Position numbers and translations under genes: made by a program. The notes under the pieces are model-generated. The model did not search any database. It was not told the origin of the DNA and saw only the letters and a program-made list of their open reading frames with translations. DNA of 64,000 nucleotides from Verrucomicrobiales bacterium (GTDB lineage Bacteria > Verrucomicrobiota > Verrucomicrobiia > Limisphaerales > UBA11358): the NCBI GenBank assembly GCA_028712475.1, contig JAQTQB010000001.1, forward strand, positions 372,001-436,000, read 5' to 3'. Of this stretch, positions 17,967 through 26,086 are shown piece after piece; position 1 is the stretch's first letter; the number at the start of each line of letters is the position of its first letter.

Positions 17967-18938
17967 TTACGGCACCACCAAAATTTCCGGGCGCAACTGG
18001 CCGACAAACTGGCTGGGCAATTTCTTGTCCAGCGAGCCCGGCACCATGGATTCCAGCGCGACGTGGCCGTCCGCAAACGTCACATTCGCCTTCTGCGCGT
18101 GGCGGAAATGGCCGTTGGGATAATTGTTGGCGCTCGCGTAATTCGTCTCCAGATCCAGATAGTAAAATTCTTCGAGGAGTGGATTGCTCTTGGAGGCGGG
18201 CGGCTGAAAATTGTTGACCTGTGCTGCGTCGGCAAAGAGCGCGGTGTCGGTGGGCTTGGAGATTTTACCCACCTTCACCGGCGGCTGGCTGGCAATTTTG
18301 GGCGAGAGAAAATCATTGTAGCCGTAGCTGAAGATCACATTGGTGCCTTTCAGTTTGAACTGCGCGGCCAGGGCGTTGTTCAGCACGGGACAGAGCCGGA
18401 CATTGCTGCCGTTGAGATACGGAAACAAGGCGCCGGTGGACAGGTCAAATCCACGCTGCCCGTCCGGCGCGCCCGTTTCCAGCCAGCCGAACCACCAGAG
18501 CGCGCCGCCGTTGGCGCTGCCTTTTAGCTTGGAGAAACACTTGCCGCCGTTGTCGTCCCAATACATCTGCGTGGCGATGCCGAGCTGCCGCAGGTTGCCC
18601 TCGCACGCGGCGCGCTGGGCGGAAGCCTTCGCCCGTGCGAGCGCCGGCAGCAGCATCGCCGAAAGAATGGCGATGATGCCAATGACGACGAGCAGTTCAA
18701 TGAGCGTGAACGCCGACTGGTTCTGGGTTGATGCGCGGTTAAACGATTCCGCACACCGGCGACAGATGCAGGCGCGGTTGCGCAAATTTTCCGGCACGCG
18801 CGCGAGGAGCGCCGCCGGAATCTCAACCTGCGCGCACCAGCACGGGCCTTTGACCGCTGCAACCGAGCAACGTTGGCAATCGTTCGGCCCGCCGCATAGC
18901 GGACACAAACCGGGATTGTCAGGCTGCGGGGCGTTCAT
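17967..18938 (-). CDS. Cysteine-rich CWC domain fused to a pseudopilin (type IV pilin-like)
   Basis: 323 residues from the ATG at 18938, which overlaps the upstream gene by four bases. Residues 1-66 form a zinc-ribbon-like CWC domain: [22 protein letters not shown] and [12 protein letters not shown] type III-like prepilin signal starts at Phe77 ([20 protein letters not shown]) with cleavage expected after Ala76 and Glu81 as the invariant E5. The rest is the Verrucomicrobiota/Planctomycetes pseudopilin style, including [11 protein letters not shown] near the C terminus. Stand-alone CWC proteins and stand-alone pseudopilins are common, but the fusion gives a 76-residue cytoplasmic leader, far longer than usual. 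It lies in a two-gene unit behind a cobalamin riboswitch. Confidence 0.85.
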   Translation of the reverse strand: MNAPQPDNPGLCPLCGGPNDCQRCSVAAVKGPCWCAQVEIPAALLARVPENLRNRACICRRCAESFNRASTQNQSAFTLIELLVVIGIIAILSAMLLPALARAKASAQRAACEGNLRQLGIATQMYWDDNGGKCFSKLKGSANGGALWWFGWLETGAPDGQRGFDLSTGALFPYLNGSNVRLCPVLNNALAAQFKLKGTNVIFSYGYNDFLSPKIASQPPVKVGKISKPTDTALFADAAQVNNFQPPASKSNPLLEEFYYLDLETNYASANNYPNGHFRHAQKANVTFADGHVALESMVPGSLDKKLPSQFVGQLRPEILVVP

Positions 18939-19873
18939 GGCAGGTCGGCGCGGACGCGGTAAAACGATTGGTCGGCGGGAGGATTTGTGGCTTGCAGCAC
19001 AAGGTTGGTGCCGTTGCCCACGCTCACGGGCGCGGCGGGCGTCCACGTTTTCAGGTTGGCGGATTGTTCCAGCGTGTAGAGCCAGTTGGTGTCGCTGATG
19101 AATTGAACTTCTCCGGCGGCGAGGGTGTTGACCTTGTCAACCGGCAGCGGCGACGCAAAGGCGAGATTGTCCACGATGCCATGCGCCAGCAGCGAATCAC
19201 CATAGATGTCATCGGTCGTCGTGTAACTGCTGATGGTGAGCGTATCGAGGTTGAAATCGTTTGCGCCGTATGCGGCGATGCTGGGCAGCGATGTGAAGAC
19301 CTGGCCATTTGTGAAAACCGTGCCGCCGATGCTGGCCGCGCCGGCGCGGTGGATGAGCACGACCCGGTAAGTCACGCCGTTGGCCAGCGGCTGGCTGGTG
19401 TCGTAGGCGAAATAAAAATTGTCGCTCGCGTCAATCAGCGTGGCGTCAATGGACGGCCCGTAGCTGTTCGGACCATCGGGAAAATAATCAAATTCAAACA
19501 GGTTCGGGGAGATGCCGTTGGCGCGGGAAAAATTGGTGCTGGTGGCGTCGGCAAAGTTGCACAAGCCGATGGCCAGCTCAAAGTATCCGGTGGCGGCGGC
19601 ATCCGTCAGCTTCAGGTCAAACTGCACGCAGAAGCCGTCGGCCTTCGTGAAGGTCGCGCCGAGCGGATGATAAAAATAGCTGTTGGTCTGCGATGAATCC
19701 CAGGTGACAGCGAGATTTTGGTTGATGGAATCCCACTGGAACAGATTCGTGTCGCCGAAAATTTGCCAGCCGTTGAGCGCCGGGTCGGTGCTGAATTTTT
19801 CGTGGACAAGGGTTGCGTGGGCGATGGTCAGGACGAACAGGCTGGCAACGGCCAGCGAACGGATTTTTAACAT
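18935..19873 (-). CDS. Secreted protein with lectin-like fold and Verrucomicrobiota C-terminal tail
   Basis: 312 residues with a signal peptide ([15 protein letters not shown]). The body ([20 protein letters not shown], then [20 protein letters not shown] and [13 protein letters not shown]) is beta-rich and looks like a concanavalin-type jelly-roll domain. The tail ([19 protein letters not shown] and FYRVRADLP) is the short beta module often found at the end of secreted verrucomicrobial proteins. It overlaps the pseudopilin gene by four bases, so both are on one message. That message starts behind the terminator at 19945-19988 and the cobalamin riboswitch at 20084-20255. Function is not known. 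Confidence 0.7.
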   Translation of the reverse strand: MLKIRSLAVASLFVLTIAHATLVHEKFSTDPALNGWQIFGDTNLFQWDSINQNLAVTWDSSQTNSYFYHPLGATFTKADGFCVQFDLKLTDAAATGYFELAIGLCNFADATSTNFSRANGISPNLFEFDYFPDGPNSYGPSIDATLIDASDNFYFAYDTSQPLANGVTYRVVLIHRAGAASIGGTVFTNGQVFTSLPSIAAYGANDFNLDTLTISSYTTTDDIYGDSLLAHGIVDNLAFASPLPVDKVNTLAAGEVQFISDTNWLYTLEQSANLKTWTPAAPVSVGNGTNLVLQATNPPADQSFYRVRADLP

Positions 19874-19944
19874 GGCTGATCTTTCATTTTGGTTCCGCGA
19901 ACACAGTTCACGGAACGGTTTTGATGGGAGACCAGCGCGAAATC

Positions 19945-19988
19945 TGAAAATAAAAAACCTCCAGACTTCGCAAACGAGGAATGGAGGA
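19945..19988 (-). terminator. Intrinsic terminator between riboswitch and coding region
   Basis: Read on the minus strand, CCTCCA and TGGAGG form the base of a stem with an imperfect upper stem, followed by TTTTTTATTTT. It lies 72 bases before the start codon and about 95 bases after the riboswitch core, where an expression platform would be. A second hairpin, CCGCCCAAA/TTTGGGCGG, sits at 20002-20024. Confidence 0.7.
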
Positions 19989-20083
19989 AATTCGACGAGC
20001 CGCCCAAAAACAGTTTGGGCGGACTGGTCTCATCCTTCTCTTTGCGGAGAAGCGCCCCGATACGCTCGGAGCCGACGAGTGCA

Positions 20084-20255
20084 ATCAAACCGGTATCCTG
20101 ACTTCGGCTTCAAACCTCACTCCCGCCTTCCCGGGCCTGTGCCCGGTGGCATTGGGAATTTGTAGCCGTTACAGTGGCGCAACCGTCCCGGATTCACACC
20201 GGGTTCCCTGACATTTGACTGCGATTGTTGGCGGAAACTTTTCCGCCGGTTTCAA
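20084..20255 (-). promoter_or_regulatory. Cobalamin (vitamin B12) riboswitch
   Basis: On the minus strand the conserved core reads GGTGTGAATCCGGGACGG, then the B12-box-like GCGCCACTGTAACGG and near the 3' end GAAGTCAGGATACCGG. The ends pair as AACCGG with CCGGTTT to form P1, and GC-rich stems (CACCGGGC and GCCCGGGA) lie between. These are the hallmark elements of the adenosylcobalamin-type riboswitch. It is oriented toward the secreted-protein/pseudopilin pair, and the downstream terminator suggests that B12 binding stops transcription. The gap 19874-20366 holds only this element, its terminator and the mdh promoter. Confidence 0.92.
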
Positions 20256-20319
20256 AGAGCGGTTCCTTTTTACGCTGAATAATTTTTTTTCCAAGCTAAA
20301 TTTTCGCCGCGCGGAAAAC

Positions 20320-20348
20320 TTGCGCAGAAACGCCTGCATTCGCATAAT
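20320..20348 (+). promoter_or_regulatory. Candidate mdh promoter
   Basis: TTGCGC, a 17-base spacer and CATAAT end 18 bases before the mdh ATG. The match is by eye. Confidence 0.4.
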
Positions 20349-20366
20349 GTCCCTCCAAATTTTATT

Positions 20367-21362
20367 ATGAACAAAGCTCCCCTTCGCGTGGCGATCACCG
20401 GCGCGGCCGGCCAGATCGGTTATTCACTTCTATTCCGCATCGCCTCCGGCGCGGCTTTCGGCCCGGATCAGCCGGTCATCCTCCACCTCATCGAAATCCC
20501 CGACGAAAAAGCCATGGCCGCGCTGAACGGTGTCTGCATGGAACTGGACGACTGCGCGTTCCCCTTGCTCAAAGGACTCGTGCCGACCTCCAACCTCGAC
20601 GAAGGTTTCAAGGGCGTGAACTGGGCGCTGCTCGTCGGCGCGGTGCCGCGCAAGGCTGGCATGGAGCGCAAAGACCTGCTCGGCATCAACGGGAAAATTT
20701 TCACCGGCCAAGGCAACGCCATTGCGAAAAACGCCGCGAGCGACATCCGCGTGCTCGTCGTCGGCAACCCGTGCAACACCAATTCGCTCATCGCCGCCAA
20801 CAACGCGCCCGGCGTGCCGAAGGAACGCTTCTTCGCCATGACCGCCCTTGACGAAAACCGCGCCAAGAGCCAGCTCGCCCAGAAGGCCAGCGTGGATGTC
20901 ACCGCCGTCACCAACCTCGCCATCTGGGGCAACCACAGCGCCACGATGTTTCCTGATTTCTTCAACGCGAAGATCAACGGCCGCCTTGTGCCGGAAGTCA
21001 TCAGCCATCGTGAATGGCTGGAAAAAGATTTCATCACCACCGTGCAGCAGCGCGGCGCGGCCATCATCAAGGCGCGCGGCTTGAGCAGCGCCGCCAGCGC
21101 CGCGAATGCCGCCTGCAACACCGTCTATAAGCTCACGCACCCGACGCCCGCCGGCGACTGGTTCAGTGTGGGCGTGCATTCCGACGGCAGCTACGGCATC
21201 GAGAAGGGCTTAATCTTCAGCTATCCGACCCGCAGCAACGGCAAGGATTTTGAGATCGTCCAGGACGTGCCGCTCAACGATTTCAGCAAGGCGAAAATCG
21301 CCGCGACCGAGGCCGAACTCAAGGAAGAGAAGTCGCTCGTCGCCGACTTGCTGCCGAAATAA
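20367..21362 (+). CDS. mdh: Malate dehydrogenase
   Basis: 331 residues. MDH interconverts malate and oxaloacetate with NAD(H) in the TCA cycle. The NAD-binding motif is [19 protein letters not shown], of the cytosolic/type 2 MDH style. [18 protein letters not shown] is the mobile loop with substrate arginines and [13 protein letters not shown] carries the catalytic His. Length and order match the family. The gene is monocistronic and followed by an AACGCAAAGGCG inverted repeat. Confidence 0.96.
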   Translation: MNKAPLRVAITGAAGQIGYSLLFRIASGAAFGPDQPVILHLIEIPDEKAMAALNGVCMELDDCAFPLLKGLVPTSNLDEGFKGVNWALLVGAVPRKAGMERKDLLGINGKIFTGQGNAIAKNAASDIRVLVVGNPCNTNSLIAANNAPGVPKERFFAMTALDENRAKSQLAQKASVDVTAVTNLAIWGNHSATMFPDFFNAKINGRLVPEVISHREWLEKDFITTVQQRGAAIIKARGLSSAASAANAACNTVYKLTHPTPAGDWFSVGVHSDGSYGIEKGLIFSYPTRSNGKDFEIVQDVPLNDFSKAKIAATEAELKEEKSLVADLLPK

Positions 21363-21371
21363 ACAGGTTTC

Positions 21372-21445
21372 AACGCAAAGGCGCAGAGATGCAAAGACGC
21401 AAAGGTCTTTCACTCTGCGCCTTTGCGCCTTCGCGTCTTTGCGTT
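21372..21445. repeat. Inverted AACGCAAAGGCG repeat
   Basis: AACGCAAAGGCGCAGAGATG and AAAGACGCAAAG face CTTTGCGCCTTCGCGTCTTT and GCGTT. The arms could form a long hairpin between mdh and the thioesterase gene, acting as a terminator or as a dispersed element. Confidence 0.7.
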
Positions 21446-21457
21446 AAATTCCGAAAA

Positions 21458-21853
21458 ATGAAATCGCGTCCCAGAATCGGTGAAGTCGGCGAGCTGGCCA
21501 TCCCCACGGACATGAAACACGTCGTGGAATTTCACGGCGACGGCATGCCCGCCGTCGTGTCCACGCCGAACATCATCCAGTTCCTCGAACGCACCGCGCG
21601 CCACACGCTCGCGCCGCACCTCGAAGCGGATGAACGCTCCGTGGGTCTTGAGATTGACATCCGTCACCTCGCGCCGACGCCCGTCGGCCAGACGATTCAT
21701 TGCACCGCCCGCGTCATCTCGGTTGATGGCAGCAAGGGGCAATTCCAGATTGAAGCGCGCGATGCGCACGAAGTCATCGTGCGCGGCCTGCACAAACGCG
21801 CCATCATCCGCACGGAAAGTTTCAGTCGCCGGCTGAAGGCGAAGACGGGATAA
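21458..21853 (+). CDS. Hot-dog thioesterase, FlK-like
   Basis: 131 residues from the ATG at 21458 (MKSRPRIGEVGELAI). The catalytic triad spacing matches fluoroacetyl-CoA thioesterase FlK exactly: Thr36 and Glu44 in VVSTPNIIQFLERTA and His70 in IRHLAPTPVGQ, against Thr42, Glu50 and His76 in FlK. Proteins of this group hydrolyse small acyl-CoA esters. The FlK-like call rests on residue spacing seen here plus family knowledge. Fluoroacetate as substrate is not implied; many bacteria carry such housekeeping-like homologues. Confidence 0.8.
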   Translation: MKSRPRIGEVGELAIPTDMKHVVEFHGDGMPAVVSTPNIIQFLERTARHTLAPHLEADERSVGLEIDIRHLAPTPVGQTIHCTARVISVDGSKGQFQIEARDAHEVIVRGLHKRAIIRTESFSRRLKAKTG

Positions 21854-21924
21854 ACGCAGCGTCGCGGAAGAATTGTTCAATTTTACCTTCTCGACAAATC
21901 GAAACGTGGAAATAGCATTTCAAT

Positions 21925-22794
21925 ATGCCGCGCGTGGCAATTTTTTTATGCAATAACCGAACTATGGCTGGATGTTTTGAACATCAGCTATTCGGAACTG
22001 GAGACGGCTATGGGCTTCAAGTGAGGCAAGGGGATTTCTGTTTGCTTTATAACTTTGAACAAAATCAAGTTTTTGGTGTTTGGCGAGCCACTTCTGATGG
22101 CGGCAATTACGAGCCACACGCATGGCATGGTCAATTTCCAAATCAAGTCCGCATCGAGGAGGCTGGTGAGATTAAACAAGCAACTCGAAATCAAATTCAG
22201 GCACTTGTTGGTTCTCAAATTATTGGAAAAATTTATGTTGGCGAACTAGCTGAGAGTTTACTTCAGCATTTCCAGCCAGAAGTGAGAGGACAAACAGCGC
22301 GAACAGGGCAAACTGCGACGGCTTCAAGACCAACTGAAAGTCGCGCACCACGGCAGACGACACCGGATTATTTATTGCTTCCGCCCAAATTCTTTTGCGA
22401 AGACACACACCGCGTGCGTTCACAGGGTGAAAAAATTATTGATGATTGTCTTTTCCGACTTGGAGTGCGACATGACTACGAACCGCAAATCACAATCCAA
22501 GGCGGGCAGATGATTCCCGACTTTGTTGTATACGCAAGAGATGGCAAGCCAGTTTATATTGAATATTGGGGCAAGCTTAACGAACGAGATTACGATGCTC
22601 GTCGCATAGAAAAAACTTTACTCTATCGGAGCAATAATTTGCCGCTCATTCAAATAATCCCCGACGACCTTCAGAAGATTAAGTTTGTTCTTGAGAAAGA
22701 ATTAGAAAATTGGGACGTGCCTTTTAAGGACAGTTTTTTCAGCTTGCTCGGTTATTTTTTCAAGCGGCTTTTCAATATGCTCCGTTCACGTTGA
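21925..22794 (+). CDS. DCD-like domain fused to PD-(D/E)XK nuclease
   Basis: 289 residues, AT-rich compared with its neighbours. The N-terminal ~115 residues (IFLCNNRTMAGCFEHQLFG, FCLLYNFEQNQVFGVWRATS, then FPNQVRI) closely resemble the DCD domain, known mainly from plant development and cell-death proteins. A linker rich in Thr, Arg and Ala follows. The C-terminal half has a restriction-like fold: EKIIDDCLFRLGVRHDYEP, then MIPDFVVYARDGKPVYIEYW with the Asp and the Glu expected of PD-(D/E)XK sites (the last position is Tyr-Trp-Gly-Lys). It may recognise modified nucleic acid and cut it, i.e. a defence or repair nuclease. That role is inference. Confidence 0.65.
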   Translation: MPRVAIFLCNNRTMAGCFEHQLFGTGDGYGLQVRQGDFCLLYNFEQNQVFGVWRATSDGGNYEPHAWHGQFPNQVRIEEAGEIKQATRNQIQALVGSQIIGKIYVGELAESLLQHFQPEVRGQTARTGQTATASRPTESRAPRQTTPDYLLLPPKFFCEDTHRVRSQGEKIIDDCLFRLGVRHDYEPQITIQGGQMIPDFVVYARDGKPVYIEYWGKLNERDYDARRIEKTLLYRSNNLPLIQIIPDDLQKIKFVLEKELENWDVPFKDSFFSLLGYFFKRLFNMLRSR

Positions 22795-22843
22795 AATGCC
22801 AGCGATTGCCCGCCGCAGGGTTTTCAGTTAGCTTCGAGGGCGT

Positions 22844-24382
22844 ATGGCTTTTGATTCCTTCCGCGATTTCGTCAACGCCCTCGACCGTGCGGGCGAACTC
22901 AAACGCATTTCCCAGCCCGTCGCCACCGAACTCGAGATCACCGAACTCGCCGACCGTGAAATGAAATTGCCCGGCGGCGGCAAGGCGCTGCTGTTTGAGA
23001 AACCCACCGTCAACGGCGTCGTCTCGCCGTTTCCCGTGGCCATCAACACGCTCGGCTCACACAAGCGCATGGCCATGAGCATGGGCGCGGCGTCCGTGGA
23101 GGAAGTGGCGAACGAACTCGGCGCGCTGATGAAAGCCAAGCCGCCGACGAGTTTCAAGGAAGCCATCAAGCTGCTTTCGCTCGCGCTGGATTTGCGCCAC
23201 GCGAAACCGAAGCTCGTTAAAGACGGCCCGTGCAAGGAAATAGTTCACAAGTTTCAAGATTCAAGTTTCAAGCCCGGCATGACGTGGCCGTCCGCCCCAT
23301 CACTTGAAACTTCCAACTTGAAACTTGAAACTGCGCCACCACCGACACTCCTAAATCTCCCTATCCTGAAATGCTGGCCTTTGGATGGCGGACGGTTCAT
23401 CACGCTGCCGTGTGTTGTCACGCGCGACCCGGACACTGGCGAACGCAACGTCGGCATGTATCGCATCCAGATTTACGACGACCGCACCACCGGCATGCAC
23501 TGGCAGCTTCAGAAGGTCGGCGCGCGCCACGGTCGCCGTTATTACGAGACCGGCACGCGGATGCCCGTCAGCATTTTTCTCGGCGGCGATCCGATGTTTC
23601 CCTTCGCCGCCACCGCGCCGTTGCCCGATGGTCTCGACGAGTTTCTCCTCGCCGGTTATCTGCGCAAAAAATCCGTCGAACTCGTCAAATGCGAAACCAA
23701 CGACCTCGAAGTCCCCGCCAACGCCGACTTCGTCATCGAAGGCTACGTTGACCCGACCGAGCCGCTGCGCGACGAAGGTCCGTTCGGCGACCATACCGGC
23801 TACTACACGTTGCCCGAGCCGTATCCGGTGTTTCACATAACGGCCATCACGCACCGCAAGGACGCCGTTTATCCCGCCACCATCGTCGGCATCCCGCCAA
23901 TGGAGGACTTCTACATCGGCGGCGCGTCCGTGAAACTCTTCCTGCCCATCTTCAAGATGAACTTCCCCGAGATCGTGGATATCGCGCTGCCGGCCGAAGG
24001 CGTCTTCCACAACCTCGTCTTCGTGAGCATCAAGAAGACCTACCCGATGCAGGCCTACAAAATCATGCACGGCCTCTGGGGCATGGGCCAGATGATGTTC
24101 ACCAAATACATCGTGGTGGTGGACGACGACGTGGACGTGCACAACACCAGCGAAGTCCTCTTCCGCCTTTGCGCCAACACCGACCCGCAACGCGACAGCA
24201 TCTTCACCAAAGGCCCGTCCGACGTGCTCGACCACGCCACCAGCGAAATCGCCAGCGGCAGCAAACTCGGCATTGACGCGACGAAGAAATTGCCGGGCGA
24301 AGGTTTCAAACGCCCCTGGCCGCCGCTCATCAAGATGGATGAAAGCGTGAAGGCGAAGGTGGAGAAACTTTTCAACCCGTAG
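22844..24382 (+). CDS. ubiD: UbiD-family decarboxylase with internal palindrome insertion
   Basis: 512 residues. UbiD enzymes use prenylated FMN (from UbiX) to decarboxylate aromatic or unsaturated acids, for example in quinone biosynthesis. Conserved blocks are GERNVGMYRIQIYD, the SIFLGGDP region, FGDHTGYYTLPEPYPVFH, VGIPPMEDFYIGGASVKLF and the C-terminal VVVDDDVDVHN. Between KDGPCKEIV and LPILKCWPLDGG the usual short 'G-x-x-V-D-L' linker is replaced by about 30 residues (FQDSSFKPGMTWPSAPSLE and more) encoded by an inverted repeat (23249-23332). The rest is intact. Substrate is unknown; a menaquinone/ubiquinone-type role is the default guess. Confidence 0.9.
   Translation: MAFDSFRDFVNALDRAGELKRISQPVATELEITELADREMKLPGGGKALLFEKPTVNGVVSPFPVAINTLGSHKRMAMSMGAASVEEVANELGALMKAKPPTSFKEAIKLLSLALDLRHAKPKLVKDGPCKEIVHKFQDSSFKPGMTWPSAPSLETSNLKLETAPPPTLLNLPILKCWPLDGGRFITLPCVVTRDPDTGERNVGMYRIQIYDDRTTGMHWQLQKVGARHGRRYYETGTRMPVSIFLGGDPMFPFAATAPLPDGLDEFLLAGYLRKKSVELVKCETNDLEVPANADFVIEGYVDPTEPLRDEGPFGDHTGYYTLPEPYPVFHITAITHRKDAVYPATIVGIPPMEDFYIGGASVKLFLPIFKMNFPEIVDIALPAEGVFHNLVFVSIKKTYPMQAYKIMHGLWGMGQMMFTKYIVVVDDDVDVHNTSEVLFRLCANTDPQRDSIFTKGPSDVLDHATSEIASGSKLGIDATKKLPGEGFKRPWPPLIKMDESVKAKVEKLFNP
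23249..23332. repeat. Palindromic element inside ubiD
   Basis: AAGTTTCAAGATTCAAGTTT at the left faces CTTGAAACTTCCAACTTGAA plus ACTTGAAACT at the right. The element stays in frame and encodes a low-complexity loop of about 28 residues in the UbiD protein. Confidence 0.8.
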
Positions 24383-24395
24383 CAGTCAAAATGAA

Positions 24396-24692
24396 ATGAA
24401 CGACACCGTTGAAAGTCTTGTTGCCTATTGCCGCGAGAAGAATCGCGTTTGTCCACAGCCGGGATTGTGGCATCAGATGTGGGAAATGCTGCCAAACCGT
24501 CGGCAGGTCGGGGCTGGTTGGCAACCACCGCTGCCATTGATTCTCGCCGCTTGGGACGAAGCACCAGCACTACTCAAGATGCTTCGCCTTGCAGAACACA
24601 TTGAATGGGCAGAGAAGCATACCGCACTCGTCCCGATTTCCGCCTTCCTTCGGAATTTGCGTGAGGAGGACTGGCATCACATTGGTGAATGA
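24396..24692 (+). CDS. Small hypothetical protein downstream of ubiD
   Basis: 98 residues starting 13 bases after the ubiD stop (MNDTVESLVAYCREKNRVCP). It is acidic and Trp-rich (LWHQMWEMLPNRRQVG, LILAAWDEAP, WAEKHTALVPISAFLRN). The sequence looks like a real protein but matches no family I know. The short gap suggests co-transcription with ubiD. A REP cluster begins directly after it. Confidence 0.5.
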   Translation: MNDTVESLVAYCREKNRVCPQPGLWHQMWEMLPNRRQVGAGWQPPLPLILAAWDEAPALLKMLRLAEHIEWAEKHTALVPISAFLRNLREEDWHHIGE

Positions 24693-24713
24693 TTCTGTCG
24701 TCATGCCTCCGGG

Positions 24714-24827
24714 AATCCCAACGGGATTCTGCCCCAAAGCCCAGGGTTGCGAGGCACGAGCTACCCTGGGTCACCGTCCGCAAATCATTTTCAACCGCAA
24801 CGCGGTTGCGGCCATTCCCACCAGCCA
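24714..24827. repeat. REP element, first copy (inverted orientation)
   Basis: The order here is AATCCCAACGGGATT, then CCCAGGGTTGCGAGGCACGA with GCTACCCTGGG (24740-24770), then AACCGCAACGCGGTTG (24812-24827). This is the reverse complement of the element order at 24848-24950 and 25452-25552. Confidence 0.85.
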
Positions 24828-24847
24828 ATCGCGCACGACATTCGCCA

Positions 24848-24950
24848 CAACCGCGTTGCGGTTGATGATTTATTTGAACGATGACCCAAGGTAGGCGCTG
24901 ACGCGCCAACCTTGGGCTGGAGGCCACAATCCCTTTGGGATTGGAAAACG
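24848..24950. repeat. REP element, second copy
   Basis: CACAACCGCGTTGCGGTTGA, then CCCAAGGTAGGCGCTGACGC with GCCAACCTTGGG (24885-24916), then ACAATCCCTTTGGGATTG. It faces the first copy and ends just upstream of the transposase start, forming a BIME-like pair. Confidence 0.85.
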
Positions 24951-24975
24951 CGGATGCACGTGCCATCATTTTGCC

Positions 24976-25431
24976 ATGCCACAATCCCTGTCCGCCGTTT
25001 ACATTCATCTGGTTTTCTCCGCCAAAGACCGACGGCCATTGCTGCGCGACAAACCCACGCGCGACGCGCTTCACGCATATCTCGGTGGCATTTCCAAACA
25101 ATTGGATTGCGCGCCGATCCAGATCGGCGGCGTGGAGGATCATGTTCATGTGCTGGCGCGGTTCGATCGCACCATCTCGCAGGCCGAATGGGTGAAGGAA
25201 TTGAAACGCGTCTCGAACCTCTGGCTGAAAGCGCGCGGTCGCGATTACGCCGACTTCGAGTGGCAAGGCGGTTACGCGGATTTCTCCGTGAGCCAATCGA
25301 ACCTCGAACAGGTGAAGCAATACATCGCCGGACAGGAGGAGCATCATCGTAAAATTGGATTTCAGGATGAGTTGCGGGCGTTGTTGAAACGACACGAAAT
25401 CGAATGGGATGAGAAATACGTTTGGGAATGA
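24976..25431 (+). CDS. REP-associated tyrosine transposase (RAYT, IS200/Y1 family)
   Basis: 151 residues. Y1-type single-strand transposase features: the N-terminal strand VYIHLVFSAKDRRPLL, the HUH motif in GGVEDHVHVLARF (His-Val-His) and the probable nucleophile Tyr in LEQVKQYIAGQEEHH. RAYTs move or propagate REP palindromes rather than themselves. Here the gene is flanked by three copies of a matching REP (24714-24827, 24848-24950 and 25452-25552). The same REP core occurs at both ends of the helicase gene 14 kb away. All catalytic residues appear intact. Confidence 0.93.
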   Translation: MPQSLSAVYIHLVFSAKDRRPLLRDKPTRDALHAYLGGISKQLDCAPIQIGGVEDHVHVLARFDRTISQAEWVKELKRVSNLWLKARGRDYADFEWQGGYADFSVSQSNLEQVKQYIAGQEEHHRKIGFQDELRALLKRHEIEWDEKYVWE

Positions 25432-25451
25432 ATCATTTCCTCGCGGGGGAA

Positions 25452-25552
25452 ATTGCCACAACCGCGTTGCGGTTGAATTTATTTCCGAACCGTAACCCAA
25501 GGTAGCTCGTTCCTCGCAACCTTGGGCTGGAGGACACAATCCCGTTGGGATT
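25452..25552. repeat. REP element, third copy
   Basis: CCACAACCGCGTTGCGGTTG, then CCCAAGGTAGCTCGTTCCTC with GCAACCTTGGG (25496-25526), then ACAATCCCGTTGGGATTG. It follows the transposase gene in the same orientation as the second copy. Confidence 0.85.
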
Positions 25553-25587
25553 GCCGCAGAACAGTTGTGCTCCGCGTCGCCCGACAC

Positions 25588-26040
25588 TCACGCGCCGCGT
25601 GGCGGCAGGAATTCCAGCCCGAATTTTTTCGCAATCTCCATCACGCGCGGGATGTCCTGCTGTTGCTGCGGACTCATCGCGCCGATCTCCTCGAAGAATC
25701 CTTCAAACCCCGACGGCGTGATGACGCACATGAGCCGGCCCGGCGTCTGGCCGATGTAACGGTAGGTGTGCGGGATTCCGCGCGGCGCGAAAATCGTCGT
25801 GCCCGGTCTGGCAATGAATGATTTTCCGGCCACGGTGAATTCGTATTCGCCTTCGAGAATCTGAAACGTCTCGTCCTCGCGATGATGGATGTGCGGCGGC
25901 GGTCCGCCGCCGGGCACGTCGTGTGATTCAACCACGCTCAACACGCCGCCGGTGTCGCGACCGTGGATGCGGATGAGCATCGGGATGCCGAGGATGTTCA
26001 CGGATTTGCCGCCATTGTTGGGAATGGAGATTGGATTCAT
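25588..26040 (-). CDS. Cupin-domain protein
   Basis: 150 residues. Single conserved cupin with both metal motifs: PPPHIHHREDETFQILEGEY (G-x5-HxH-x3-4-E type) and the second motif around PRGIPHTYRYIG (His). The sequence is like small quercetin-dioxygenase-type cupins. The C-terminal tail (MSPQQQQDIPRVMEIAKKFG) is helical. It binds a metal and may be an oxygenase, isomerase or sugar/auxin-like binding protein; the substrate cannot be told from sequence. Confidence 0.85.
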   Translation of the reverse strand: MNPISIPNNGGKSVNILGIPMLIRIHGRDTGGVLSVVESHDVPGGGPPPHIHHREDETFQILEGEYEFTVAGKSFIARPGTTIFAPRGIPHTYRYIGQTPGRLMCVITPSGFEGFFEEIGAMSPQQQQDIPRVMEIAKKFGLEFLPPRGA

Positions 26041-26086
26041 AAACGAATTGAGGCTGGTTGATTGATGTTCCGCTGTTCTCGGTTTC

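Noticed and set aside
24714-25552. CRISPR array near the transposase
   Set aside because: Repeats are few, imperfect palindromes in mixed orientation with irregular spacing and no cas genes; they fit REP/BIME elements.
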